This document shows, piece by piece, positions 10,342-20,825 of a stretch of DNA of 64,000 nucleotides. Source of the stretch: Armigeres subalbatus (Eukaryota > Arthropoda > Insecta > Diptera > Culicidae). Below the pieces are notes generated by a model. That model searched no databases and was not told where the DNA came from. It worked only from the letters and a program-made list of their open reading frames with translations. The stretch is from the NCBI RefSeq assembly GCF_024139115.2, contig NC_085140.1, positions 234,362,371 through 234,426,370 of the forward strand, given 5' to 3'. Numbering within the stretch: position 1 is the first letter of the stretch; every line of letters starts with the position of its first letter. Made by a program: the position numbers and the translations under genes.

Positions 10342-10632
10342 CTTCTTCTTCTTCTTATTAGCATTACATCCCCACACTGGGGCAGAGCCGCCTCGCAGCT
10401 TAGTGTTCATTGAGCACTTCCACAGTTATTAACTGCGAGGTTTCTAAGCCAAGTTACCATTTTTGCATTCGTATATCATGAGGCTAACACGATGATACTT
10501 TTATGCCCAGGGAAGTCGAGACAATTTCCAACCCGAAAATCGCCTAGACCGGCACCGGAAATCGAACCCAGCCACCTTCAGCATGGTCTTGCTTTGTAGC
10601 CGCGTGTCTTACCGCACGGCTAAGGAGGGCCC
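10342..10632 (-). mobile_element. Feilai-like tRNA-derived SINE, copy 1
   Basis: On the minus strand the element starts GGGCCCTCCTTAGCCGTGC, has a box A-like TAGCCGTGCGG and a box B region altered here to GGTTCGATTTCCG, and ends in AGAAGAAGAAG repeats. A 10-bp target duplication CCAAAATCAT flanks it (10332-10341 and 10633-10642). RNA polymerase III would read it from the internal promoter; mobilisation would need a LINE partner. The Feilai name is by memory of the family. Confidence 0.85.
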
Positions 10633-10642
10633 CCAAAATCAT

Positions 10643-12413
10643 GCACTGTTTTAATAAAAATCATCGAACACTGGCTAGCATTTTAATGTTAAGGCACTAT
10701 TCTATTTACCGATTGTTATAACAATAAATAAGTACGTATAAACGATTTGAAATGCAAATATTCCCATAACATACTATGAACAACCTCAGAAAACATCAGT
10801 ACCATGACCTTACCATCTACTGTCACTTCCATCAAGCCGGATCAATTTGAATAGTAGCCATCCACTCGCGGTTGAACTAGAATAATTAGAGCGTAACGAA
10901 CGAGCAAGGTCTGCACCTATCTTAACAAGGCGCTAGCGGAAGATCGTGGCCGTTCGATCTGAAATGATTGATTGAATTCATTGTGACGCATCGATTTCCC
11001 CCTCGTTCTGATCAGACTCGAGAGCCGTCAAGATCGTCTGTCATCGATGTCAATGTTTGTACAAGCTTCATAAATCTAAGAATTCTTCAGACCGAGGCGA
11101 GTGCATTGTGCGGCAGTCAAATTTGCATCTTCCGACACCTACCCGTCCCTTCGTTGTTGTGCTCGTTGTGGTGGCATTTAAAGCGGGCCACGCCTTGTCA
11201 TTCTGGAAGATGATTAAAAATTCCAGTGAGCATCATCAACAGATCGCTTTGATTGATTGTCGGTTAGGGTTGGGCTGAGGGTGGCATCAAGTGGTATTTA
11301 TGAAGTCGCGTGTTTATTCATAATGTGCCACGAGGAAGGCTTTGTGCATCGAAGAAACTGACACAGACGAACACTCCTCTTCCTATACGCTTGATTATTA
11401 ACATGATGAATATGACATAAAGAACTGCAAGTAATTCTTAAATCCCCCTTCGCGTACTAATCATGGTGACAACAGCCAGAAGAAGGCGAGACACAGAACC
11501 AGTTCCGCGAGGCAAACAAAACACCCAAAACATCACACAAAAGCGTAAGTCAGCCTTCCTGTGCAACATTGGTGGCCACCCGACGAAAGGTTAACATCGA
11601 AGACCACAAACTGCTGGAGGCATGCTGAAGGAACGAGCTGCAAGCCGACAAAGTTTCGTGGAAAAGGCTCAAAAGGTCGAACAACCTTACAAGTGCATAT
11701 TCGCCACGCTGCCGGTCGATCCGTCCGTGGCGGGCACCGTGCGGAACGAAATTGTCTGTCGTGTGCTGGCCGGCTGGAAGCTCCCATTGCATTTGCACAC
11801 GGTTGTTGTCGTCATCGCCGAGCGACGTCAGGGCGAGAAGGTTACAGACAATCGACTTAGCACAAGCTGATAAACCTCGGGGACTTAATTCCCCTAATTT
11901 GACCCTGACTTGGCGTTGATGGTGGGGAGGCGGGGAGAGCTTGCTGCAGTGGTTGTCGTTTTTTTTTTTTTGTCAACGCGTGCTGATTGTGTCTTTTCAG
12001 GTGAGTCACCGCAAAGTTCCAACGTAAGAAATGGATGTTGCAGTAAGCGACTTGGTATGACGTTTTAATTAGATTCATAGAAGTTTTGTGTTTGACAACA
12101 ACGTTTGAATTAACGTGTTTGAGAAGTAATCTATTTGGACATCATCTCTATTTTTGTCAATATTCATTAAATCGGCCGTAATCCATTCTAATTATACGAT
12201 ATTCAGTACTACTTTGCGATTCACACTTCTTGACAGTTAAATCACTTTTAATTATCTACTGGTTTCCCCTGCAGACGTTGTCCTGTCGAAAATGTGCCTT
12301 GCGAACTGCCCATACGAATCTTAATTTCAGTTTTTCATGTTTTATTCAACTTTATTTCAATTTTATTCAACTTTTACTAATAATTTTCGCCAAAAACCAA
12401 GAAACTATAATGC
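10643..12413. other. Unassigned region with a GC-richer patch at 11540-11870
   Basis: Overlapping ORFs on both strands occur at 10968-11278 and 11533-11870. One plus frame (11622-11870, 82 codons) reads as a plausible basic, Val-rich peptide but has no domain I know. AT-rich, recombination-like flanks surround it. It could be a host exon or UTR or old repeat; I cannot decide. Confidence 0.4.
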
Positions 12414-13298
12414 ATGCGGATACGAGCACATATCGTTTCATTCTTATATATTCTACAGAATAAAGATATAATACAACTCTACTGTGAGGCTATTGGAAAA
12501 ATAGGTAGTTCTTCAGGCATAGATAATGTCAATTTACAAGTACTCAAAGATTCTTTAGAAATAACGGGACAATATCTACTGGACATAATTAATGAGTCTC
12601 TCATTCAGGGTAAGTTCCCTAGTAGTTGGAAACAATCAATAGTAATACCGATACCTAAAGTGAATGGAACTACAAAAGCGGAGGAATTTAGGCCAATTAA
12701 TATGCTACCCGTTTATGAAAAATTGTTGGAAATTATCGTAAAAGAGCAACTGCTTGAATATTTGAACGAACATAACATTTTAATAAGTGAGCAATCAGGA
12801 TTTAGACAAAACCATTCTTGTGAATCTGCCTTGAATTTATTATTGTACAAATGGAAGCGAATGATAGAAGAGAAGAAAACCATTATTGTGCTTTTTTTGG
12901 ACCTCAAGCGTGCATTTGAAACTATATCTAGATCGATAATGTTAAAAACAATGAGAAAATATGGAATTGGAGGAAACGTTCTCAAGTGGTTTGAATCCTA
13001 TTTATCCAATCGGACTCAAGTATGCCAATATGGGAAGGCTTCTTCAGCACCGAAACTGGTACCTCTTGGTGTTCCACAAGGCAGCGTTCTAGGACCAATT
13101 TTATTTATTTTATATATTAATGACATGAAGAAAGCCATCCGTCATTGTGACATTAATTTGTTTGCTGACGACACAGTTCTGTTCATTGGAGAAAAAGATG
13201 AGAAGGTGGCAATAAGAAAAATAAGGGAAGATATTAAATTGATAAGCAAGTGGCCGAAAATTAAAAAACTTAAATTAAATGTGCAAAAACAAAAGTAA
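12414..13298 (+). pseudogene. Reverse transcriptase pseudogene (294 codons open)
   Basis: Motifs by residue of the open frame: FRPINMLP 92-99, SGFRQNHS 128-135, FLDLKRAF 161-168 with the first catalytic aspartate at 163, GVPQGSVLGP 219-228, and FADD 250-253. The RT core is essentially complete. A frameshift near 13283 moves the KTKVMNIS thumb motif into another frame, and an in-frame TAA at about 13442 follows. The first ~15 residues before NKDIIQLY are probably flanking sequence, so the ATG at 12414 is not native. Confidence 0.8.
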
Positions 13299-13470
13299 TG
13301 AATATAAGTAACAGAAAACAATTGAATTATTCCGAATTTAAAGTTGACATAGATGGAAAAGAAATTGAACGAGCTGAAATTTTTAAATATCTAGGAGTTT
13401 ACATTGGCAATAAATCAATATTTAAAGAACACATTGACAAATAAAAAAAAAAGTTGCTAAAAAATATGGA

Positions 13471-13989
13471 ATGTTAGTCCGTTTGAAAAGCCAGTTGACA
13501 TTTTGGAGTAAGATATTTCTTTACAAGACTCTGGTGGCACCACATATTGACTATTGTTCTTCCGTATTATTCATTGCCAGTGATACACATCTGAAGAGAT
13601 TACAGAGATTACAAAACAAATTTATGCGGCACATTCTCAACTGTAATAAATACACTCCTGTCTTGTGCATGTTAGATGCTTTACAATGGCTTTCGATCAA
13701 AGAAAGAATTATATTTAACGTACTGACAATGGTTTATAAATTAAAATTCAATCTCTTGCCAGAATACCTGACGAATATTATTACATGTGGACGAAATATA
13801 CATACATATAGTACTAGACAGATTGACGATCTACGAGTTGTTCCATTCACAATGACAAGTACACAAAAATCGGTTTATTATAATGGAATAAGGATGTATA
13901 ATCAGCTACCAGATGAAATTAAAAGTGCAAGAAATATTTCGGAATTTAAAAAGAATTGTTCATTGTGGATTAAAGTTAGACATAGGTGA
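13471..13989 (+). pseudogene. C-terminal domain of the same CR1/L2/Jockey-group element
   Basis: 172 codons continuing the ORF2 after the frameshift: LQRLQNKFMRHILN, then LPEYL, a TR motif, and YNGIRMYNQLPDEIK near the end, an arrangement usual for the C-terminus of CR1/L2-type proteins. Native stop at 13987-13989 precedes the short 3' tail. Confidence 0.75.
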
Positions 13990-14310
13990 ATAAGAAGATG
14001 AATTAATGTTAAGTGTTTATGTATATTATCAAATGATAAATAAATGAAATATTATTTATTATTTAACTCTCGGTTGCGCGTTCAACTGTCATTCTTTGTT
14101 TATTTGTTTCTCCAAAATGTCACGCTTTGAAAATGTGAACGTAGTCAAATTAAAGTTTTAGACAGGATCAAAAAGGGGGAACCATGCGAAAAATTGCCCT
14201 TCGTTTTGACATTCATCACGCGAGTGTAAAATCCATCCGAAAGATGTATGGGAAACACTACTATTTGTATGGACAGACCTTCCAATCCGAAAAACCAGAA
14301 AGTGGCAGAA

Positions 14311-14480
14311 GAAATGACGGCTTTGGCAGGTTTTGTTCTATTACTGTCAGGGAGGTTTTCTATAACTGGTTATGCTTAAATTTGGCCAAAACAAATAAAA
14401 TATTGTGGCCAAACTTCATAAAATTTGGTCAACAAAAACCATGACAATAATAGGACAAAACCTGCCAAAGCCGTCATTTC
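14311..14480. mobile_element. 170-bp foldback/MITE
   Basis: Positions 14311-14349 and 14442-14480 are inverted copies (shared core GAAATGACGGCTTTGGCAGG), about 39 bp each with two or three mismatches, around a 92-bp AT-rich loop containing two more TTTGGCC/GGCCAAA motifs. No coding capacity. Confidence 0.75.
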
Positions 14481-15867
14481 CCGTATCTGTAATGAGAAAG
14501 AACAAATATATATGCAACGGGATCCAAAAAATAGGTACAGTTGTCTCCGAAAATCATCGATAGTATTGTGCCTTATAACATAATGACAACTTTCGTGATC
14601 ATCTTCCAAGGCTCTCATAGATCAGTGAAATGTATCCGCAGTACAAATAGCACGTGACATCCAAGCACTCACCGCCAGAATCCACCACGTTGCGGCCACA
14701 TTTTCGAAATTATCAATTTGGATTTTTTTTATAGAAGTATGTTTTTCATAGGCAAGAGTCTGTCGCTTCGTTGCGATCAAAAATAAGCGGAGGAGGAGTT
14801 TTTATGAGTGGTATAATATGCAAGAAGACTATGTAACGTCAGTTGAATAAAAATTTTCATTATGTCATGTGCTAATAACCTTTAATGTGGGACAATTCTA
14901 CCCACGAAATTAAAACATCTGACTGGGGCAGTCGAAGATTGCACGGCGATAAGTTCCAAAATCATATGTAGGACAACATAAACGACAGATCTGGAGAATC
15001 AATAGTTATTAGAAGTTGTACCAACATATTTGGTCCTTTGAATTGGATAGTAGCGACCGGTAAATTTTGTTCGGGAAGTGGACATGGTTCTTCGTCCCCG
15101 CGCTAGACGGATCCTATTGTGCCAGCTAAAGATGCCAGGGAATCAATATTCGAGAAACGTCTAATTATATACTCTTTGTCATCAACAAAGCTTGTTACTG
15201 GCAAACACACCTCGCGCCCGCAACAAGCCTTCATTAGAACCCGAACACAATACGAAAAAATCTTTTGCTTTGCATACTCAGATGTTTCCGTGAATACGAT
15301 GCTGTTTTTGTAGTCAGAGTTAGATTCTCGGATATTTCCATAAAAGCAAAATCCACGAAGGCATAAAACCGAAATTTGCTTTAGAGATAAAAATAACGGG
15401 ATGAAAAGTTAGGTCCTTTGTTGACAAAATTCTCGGATCTTTGTCATTATTATCCTCGACAGAAACAAAGCTTTGTTGTGGTTCTCTTTTGTCGCTTGTT
15501 TTGCATGCGCATTTACAAGGAGTCTAATTAAAAAGATATGATCTTCGAAAATCTTTACCGATACAAAAAGAACGGACCGTTGAATAGAGCAAACCCCACT
15601 ACAATAACGAAATTAGCGCCAAGGCATGAGCCATTGTTCAGTTGAATCTACCATGAAGGATATCCCCTAAGGATATAGACATTAAAACTAATTGATCATT
15701 TAAGCTTTAAACTGATTCCCACTCATCCAACTTGTCACAGGCCTGGTTCTGCATCATTGATTCATTTACAAGTTATTGCACAGGAAACATGAAGAACGTT
15801 AATCAGTCGTCAGTGGGTGGAATTAGCGATCATGATTTCATTTGCATTTATTACTAATTCAAGTTTC
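14481..15867. other. Intergenic, nothing recognised
   Basis: Short ORFs only (for example 15119-15313) with no domain. No repeat structure stood out on either strand. Confidence 0.5.
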
Positions 15868-16217
15868 TTAACCTTTCCGTCCCCAACGTCTGTTTTTAGG
15901 GGCTTTCAAAAATCTAAACTGCTGTGAAAATCGCATTTCTTGACCGATTCTTTCGCAACAAGTTGCATTCCATCCGGATGGATCCCAATTTTCCGGGGAT
16001 CCGGGGACTTATTCCGGGGACAACTGACCCCAACGGAATCTGAAATAATTATGGAATCGTGCTGTGGATAGCCTCGAAACTAGTATAAATCAAAAATTGG
16101 GATCCTTCCGGATGGAATGCAACTTGTTGCGAAAGAATCGGTCAAGAAATGCGGTTTTTACAGCAGTTTGGATTTTTGAAAGCCCTTCAAAACAGACGTT
16201 GGGGACGGAAAGGTTAA
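15868..16217. mobile_element. MITE with about 121-bp TIRs and TTAA target duplication
   Basis: TTAA occurs at 15868-15871 and 16214-16217. Between them 15872-15992 and 16092-16213 are long inverted copies beginning CCTTTCCGTCCCCAACG, separated by a 99-bp centre with a CCGGGGATCCGGGG-like palindrome. A TTAA duplication with termini starting CC is the piggyBac pattern, so a piggyBac-derived non-autonomous element is plausible; the long arms are unusual for that family. Confidence 0.8.
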
Positions 16218-16375
16218 ACCTAGTGCTGATGTATAATGAGCACGTGAATATCACAAAATTAATCAATCCGCTTTTTTGTCTGATTTACGTAGCGTACATT
16301 TTGATGGTGTGTTCAATTGTGTGGGGACTAATGGAAAACTGGAATTTCTAATTTGGGTGTGTTACCAATGACGAA

Positions 16376-17340
16376 ATAGTTACTGAGTTTATTAATTCTT
16401 CTTGTGATGCTGTAGGACAGGTAATTTAATTCCACTACAAGTTTTAAAAATGTCTTTAAGTGTTACTTTCTCATAAATTTGGAATATCTTTAATTGTAGT
16501 ATCACTTCCTCAGATTTTTCACTTGATTGGAAAATCGCAAAAGGAATTCCAACAGGTAATATTGACCAGTGACCACGCTGTTACTGAAAGAGACTATCGT
16601 CTGATTAGTATTCTCTATGCGCTTTCAAAAATATTCGAATCATAACTCTCTCAGCAACTGGATGACTACTTGACACACAATGATCTGTTATGTCCATTCT
16701 AGTCTAGATATAGGAAATCATTCCGCACCGTGACCGTCCTTATTAAAATAGAAAACGACATTAGAGAAGCATTAGACAAGAAGATGGTCACTTTACTGGC
16801 TCTTCTTGATGTCATTAAAGCATTTGATTCTATTGATCATAGACAATTATATAACAAGTTAAAATATAACTTCTATTTAGATCAATTCTCCATAAAATTA
16901 ATTCAGTCATATTTGTATGACCGATTGCAATACGTTAACTTCAACAACCAACAATCTAAATTGATTCCTGTGCTAAGCGGGGTGCCTCAAGGTATTCAAC
17001 GCTGATACACTATATGCTTTTAATCTGAAAAAGTTTTATCATTTATCTAATTATAGAAAGGCTATTCTTGGAATTGATTCTACAAATCATTTAAAGTTCA
17101 GAACCTGTATCCAAACACTCAAAATTATTAACAACCCTCCAATTTATCGTGGAGATTTTTTCAGATACACTCGTTCTTCGCGCGGTTCGTTACTTATCGT
17201 TCCTAGATGTTTCACAAACAGTTTAAAAGAATCCTTTCACCTAGGAGCTTACCAAATTTGGAACAATTTAGCTAGAGATTTGTCCCAAGTTTGTTCCAGA
17301 TACAGACATCGAATCGTTGACGCCAAATGGCATTAATTGA
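16376..17340 (+). mobile_element. CR1-like non-LTR retrotransposon remnant
   Basis: Decayed RT text is readable across frames: FHLIGK/LDWKIAK near 16520, DYRLISILYALSKIFES (16583-16642), an open block 16730-17005 with ALLDVIKAFDSIDH and ending in SGVPQG. The catalytic FADD region is deleted, and the C-terminal text (RSSRGSLLIVPR, GAYQIWNNL) follows at about 17170-17270, running into the first direct repeat at 17277. Stops at 16643 and 17003 and the central deletion make it inactive. Confidence 0.7.
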
Positions 17341-17459
17341 TTGGAGGGGCCCAAATAGGATAAGAATCCTATACAAAGGCTCAGCTATGAAAACAGCAAA
17401 CTAATTGCTGTAGACAAAAAGCGCAATACGCAATAAAAATATATACATGCGGGATTTGG
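17277..17459 (+). repeat. Direct repeat, copy 1 (3' end of CR1-like element)
   Basis: About 183 bp, beginning GATTTGTCCCAAGTTTGTTC inside the C-terminal coding text and ending CGGGATTTGG after an ACGCAATAAAAATATAT tail. Matches 18177-18357 with six substitutions and one small indel by eye. The start points are exactly 900 bp apart. Confidence 0.9.
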
Positions 17460-18176
17460 CTGATGGACCAAAATCTCATATGAACCTCGGCATTTCCCGT
17501 AATGGGCACCAAATAGCCGTCTCTCTCAGGGCACCAGGAGAGAACGTGTATTATTTTAATTTGTTATTTGTTTCATGTTGCTTGAGTATCTTTATGTTGT
17601 TATAAAATAAGTGTAACGTGGGTCTTGGGACACTGGCGCCCAGCTAAATAACCCACAATGATACGAATGACGATTTGATATTACGACAAGTATCGATTTG
17701 ATTGTTTAGTGTGTGATTCATTTGATTTTTCGCGAGAATCATTTGTAATCCAATTTAATTGTAGGATCAACAGAGTTAGTTTAGTGTAGTAAAGAATCTG
17801 ATTATAGGACAATTTGCCAAGACTCGTTGGCGTTCAGACAATTTTTGGTAGGATTCGCAACCGTTTATGAGGTTTAGAATAGATTTAGTTTTTTGAGATT
17901 TGTGGCTTAGGTTAAGTTTCCAGTCTGTTAGTCCTCTAGTCAGATTTTTCGTCACTAGCTGACTTAAGAATTTTTCATGAATCGGCTCTCCGATTCATGA
18001 AAAATTCTGTGCTGTTGGATAAGGTTTTGTTACGGTTGGTTTTATTTTGTTCGAATAGTTGTAAATATTCGATCGAGTCTGTATCGTTTGTGCTATATTG
18101 TGTCTGTTTTATTTGTTGATTCTGTGTCTGGACTCAAGAGAGAAGCCTGAAAATAGGCAATAAAATGTTTAGTTGT
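17460..18176. other. Sequence between the direct repeats
   Basis: AT-rich, no ORF of note. It holds a GGGACACTGGCGCCCAG motif near 17627-17643 that resembles a retroviral-type primer-binding site, a long perfect hairpin (17968-18007), and a CAATAAAATG motif just before the second direct repeat. This could be part of an LTR-type element or a duplicated 3' UTR; I cannot decide. Confidence 0.4.
17968..18007. other. Perfect 18-bp-stem hairpin A
   Basis: 17968-17985 pairs exactly with 17990-18007 around a CTCT loop. The outer 11 bases GAATTTTTCAT match those of hairpin B at 20030-20072; the inner stem differs by a paired change. Confidence 0.95.
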
Positions 18177-18357
18177 GATTTGTCCCAAGTTTGTTCTAGA
18201 CACAGACATCGAATCGTTGACGCCAAATGGCATTAATTGATTCGAGGGGCCCAAATAGGATAAGAATCCTATACAAAGACTCAGCTATGAATACAGCGAA
18301 CTAATTGCTGTAGACAAAAAGCGCAATACGCAATAAAAATATATTTGCGGGATTTGG
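18177..18357 (+). repeat. Direct repeat, copy 2
   Basis: Second copy of 17277-17459 in the same orientation, ending at GCGGGATTTGG. It starts abruptly inside what was coding text in copy 1, as a 5'-truncated retro-copy of the same 3' end would. Confidence 0.9.
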
Positions 18358-19590
18358 TAATGCCTGCCAACCAGAAGCAAAGGTTGCTGAAAAACACCAA
18401 CAACTGGGAGCAACGACGACGAAGGAAGTGAAGAAGCTGCAACAAATTTCTCTTCACTTTCGCCAGACCGATTGAGGAACCAGCGGTTTCCGCTCAACCG
18501 AGCGAGGTTCCAAAACCCTCATCAAGCTATGTAAGCAGACAAAGTCTGTGGACAACGAGCACTATGCTCAGGAAAATCCGTCGCCAAGCGTGATAAATGG
18601 CATAGTCAGGTGTGATGAGCAACAACTTTAATAAACTACCTCTCCACCTCGACAATCAATCGGCAAATCAACTACCGGAGGAAGACCAACTTCCAAACGC
18701 AGAGGAAGACCAAAGCGGTCGCCGAACAATGTGGTTCATCAACATTCCCGTCGCGCCAGGGAATGAGCCACAACAAACCGCGCGCCGTTCACGAAGCGAG
18801 AGAAATCGTACCCTTTTAAACTGGAAACGGGTTGCAGGGAACTCTGCAGGACGGTAATTCAGTTCCTGAATAGGAGGAGTGGAGGCCTCGGGTCGAGGAC
18901 CAAAAATCCGTTCGGCGGGGGTCAAAGCTGACGGCTACTATCCGGCGCAAGGGAGCAACGACTGTGTAGTACTAAGAGTGGAGGAGTGGGAGACAAACGG
19001 TCCCGATACAAGAGCAGGTCGCACAATTGGCGATCCAGACAGGCAAGAAATTACGGTTCATCCAGCATTCCCATCGCGCCAGGGAATGAACCGTGCGCCG
19101 TTCACGAAGCGAGAGAAATCGTACCCTGTAAACTGGCAACGGGTTGCAGGGACTCCACAGAAGAGCAGATCAGTTCCTGGGTAGGAGGAGTTGAAGCCTC
19201 GAGTCGAAGACCAAAAATCTGTTCGGCGGGGGTTGACGCTTACGGCCACTATCCGGCGCAGGGGAACAACGGTTATGCGGAAGAGAGAGAAGAAGAAGAT
19301 GTCGTCCGGGAACAGGACATGTTCCAACCGGGAGTAATAACAGCGAGCACGAGAGAAGAAGCACTGAAGACCGTCATCATGAGCACAGCCGGTGGTTATT
19401 CCGTTAGCCGATCGAGAGAAATCGAGCCGTTCCACCGAACATTCGTTGGCGCACTTCACAGAGCTAAAAGTGGCAAAAGTATATCCATTAAAATCGTATG
19501 CGTGGCCAGGAGTTAAAGCACTGGGGGTTGTCATGAATGGTAACGCGACCCAGGGCGCGGTAAAACCCTATTTCCCGGCCTCGTGACAAC
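18358..19590 (+). repeat. Unrecognised GC-richer repeat with a 313-bp tandem duplication
   Basis: A segment containing GCGCCGTTCACGAAGCGAG at 18782 recurs at 19095, giving a 313-bp period over roughly 18730-19270; a weaker third trace lies near 19395 (GTTAGCCGATCGAGAGAAATC). Glu/Arg-rich ORFs run on the plus strand (18612-18857, 18879-19184, 18986-19516) in different frames, so none spans both copies intact. Possibly gag-like or UTR sequence of an unidentified element; no zinc knuckle, protease or RT motif was found. Confidence 0.55.
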
Positions 19591-20029
19591 TTAGTCGAGT
19601 AAATGCGTCTTTTCTCAGTATTCCATACAAAACCAAAACAAACCAATTTTGTCCTTGTAAATAGTCTGTAATTATAGCTTCTTAGTGATTTGTGTACGAT
19701 TTTGCCTCTTTTAGTCAATACAATAGGCTTAAATCCGATTTGAATATTTTGCCGTAGTTTGGCTTGGATTTGGGGAAGCTAACAAGGACTTTGATCAGAG
19801 ACGATTTGAGAGGTCGAAGATTTTGCCAGATGCAGCTGGCGTGATTATGAGATTAGTTGTACAGTAAAGCTGTCATTCGATGTTGAGAAGAAGATTTGGC
19901 AAGCAGCCTAGGCTTGCGCATATAGTTGAGTTAGGTTAAGGAACCGATTGTAACTGGAGGTCTGCTCAAGAGTTTAGTTGACCGATTTGTCTCTGACCAT
20001 CATCCTAGGAGGATGATTGAAGTATTTTT

Positions 20030-20072
20030 GAATTTTTCATAAATCGTTTGATCATCGATTTATGAAAAATTC
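20030..20072. other. Perfect 17-bp-stem hairpin B
   Basis: 20030-20046 pairs exactly with 20056-20072 around a 9-base loop. It shares the 11-base outer arm with hairpin A; at the twelfth position onward hairpin A has G:C where B has A:T, with both strands changed together. A second small palindrome (ATCATCCT...AGGATGAT) lies just upstream at 19999-20017. Confidence 0.95.
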
Positions 20073-20396
20073 TTCCGCTACGGTAGAGTTGTGTTAGGTT
20101 TAGTCTTGATTTAGCATTAAGAATAAGTATATTGTCAAGTCAACCATCGCAAAACACACATGAAGGAAAAAAAATCACTCCGCACGCTTGCAGCGACAAA
20201 CATCCGCAGAAATGTATCAGGCGAAATGCATTTATGGGTTAGTGCAGTATTTTCGAACATCGAATACCGATTGGAATGCGCTCCGTGTACGCCAATAGAG
20301 AACAGACCTATCCAGCAATGACGTCTATCAATTTGACACCTGCCCTATGACACGCACACCATCGTACGTCGCACATAGAAGGAAGACTCAAAATTA

Positions 20397-20823
20397 GGGA
20401 TCCTATAATGAGAGATATGCGAAAGCGGCCATTGTAAGCCAATCGAGCATTGAGAACTGTCAAAGCGTGAGCCAAATGAACGTTGTTATTGTTGCAGATT
20501 GAGACGAGGTTGAGAGGTATTGAGATAGATTTTAAGAAAAATTTCATCGAATAAACAATTTGTTTTACTTTCGCGAGTAGAAGTAATCTAGTTTATGTAT
20601 CGTGTTTCGCTTATTTGTATTGCACTTTTATTTCAGTGATAATGCTTATTTGAACACTGTTAGTGGACAGACAAACATATTCCAAATTGTTATCAAATGC
20701 AAAGTCATATACAAGCTTCAACATTTTGCGCTGCGGCAAGTGCTGGAAGCGTTTGCAAACAAAAGTAACAGCGTTGCTAAATCGTCTGGAAAAGTATTTG
20801 CATATCTCTCATTATAGGATCCC
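20397..20823. mobile_element. 427-bp MITE with TA target duplication
   Basis: TA occurs at 20395-20396 and 20824-20825; the termini GGGATCCTATAATGAGAG at 20397 and its inverted copy ending 20823 match over about 27 bp with one mismatch. The interior is non-coding. TA duplication suggests a Tc1/mariner-related non-autonomous element. Confidence 0.75.
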
Positions 20824-20825
20824 TA

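Larger units (their letters stand above)
12414..14055 (+). mobile_element. CR1/L2/Jockey-group non-LTR retrotransposon, 5'-truncated
   Basis: An RT-containing fragment is followed by its C-terminal region and a short AT-rich 3' end with AATAAATGAAATATT repeats at 14036-14055. The wording GVPQGSVLGP, FADDTVLF and a C-terminal TR...P...YNGIRMYNQLP pattern fits the CR1/L2/Jockey assemblage; I cannot choose the clade. It lacks endonuclease and ORF1, so it is a dead-on-arrival or decayed copy. Confidence 0.8.

Noticed and set aside
17627..18357. Confident LTR retrotransposon call
   Set aside because: A primer-site-like motif and direct repeats exist, but no gag, protease, integrase or RT of LTR type was found and one repeat copy is LINE coding sequence.
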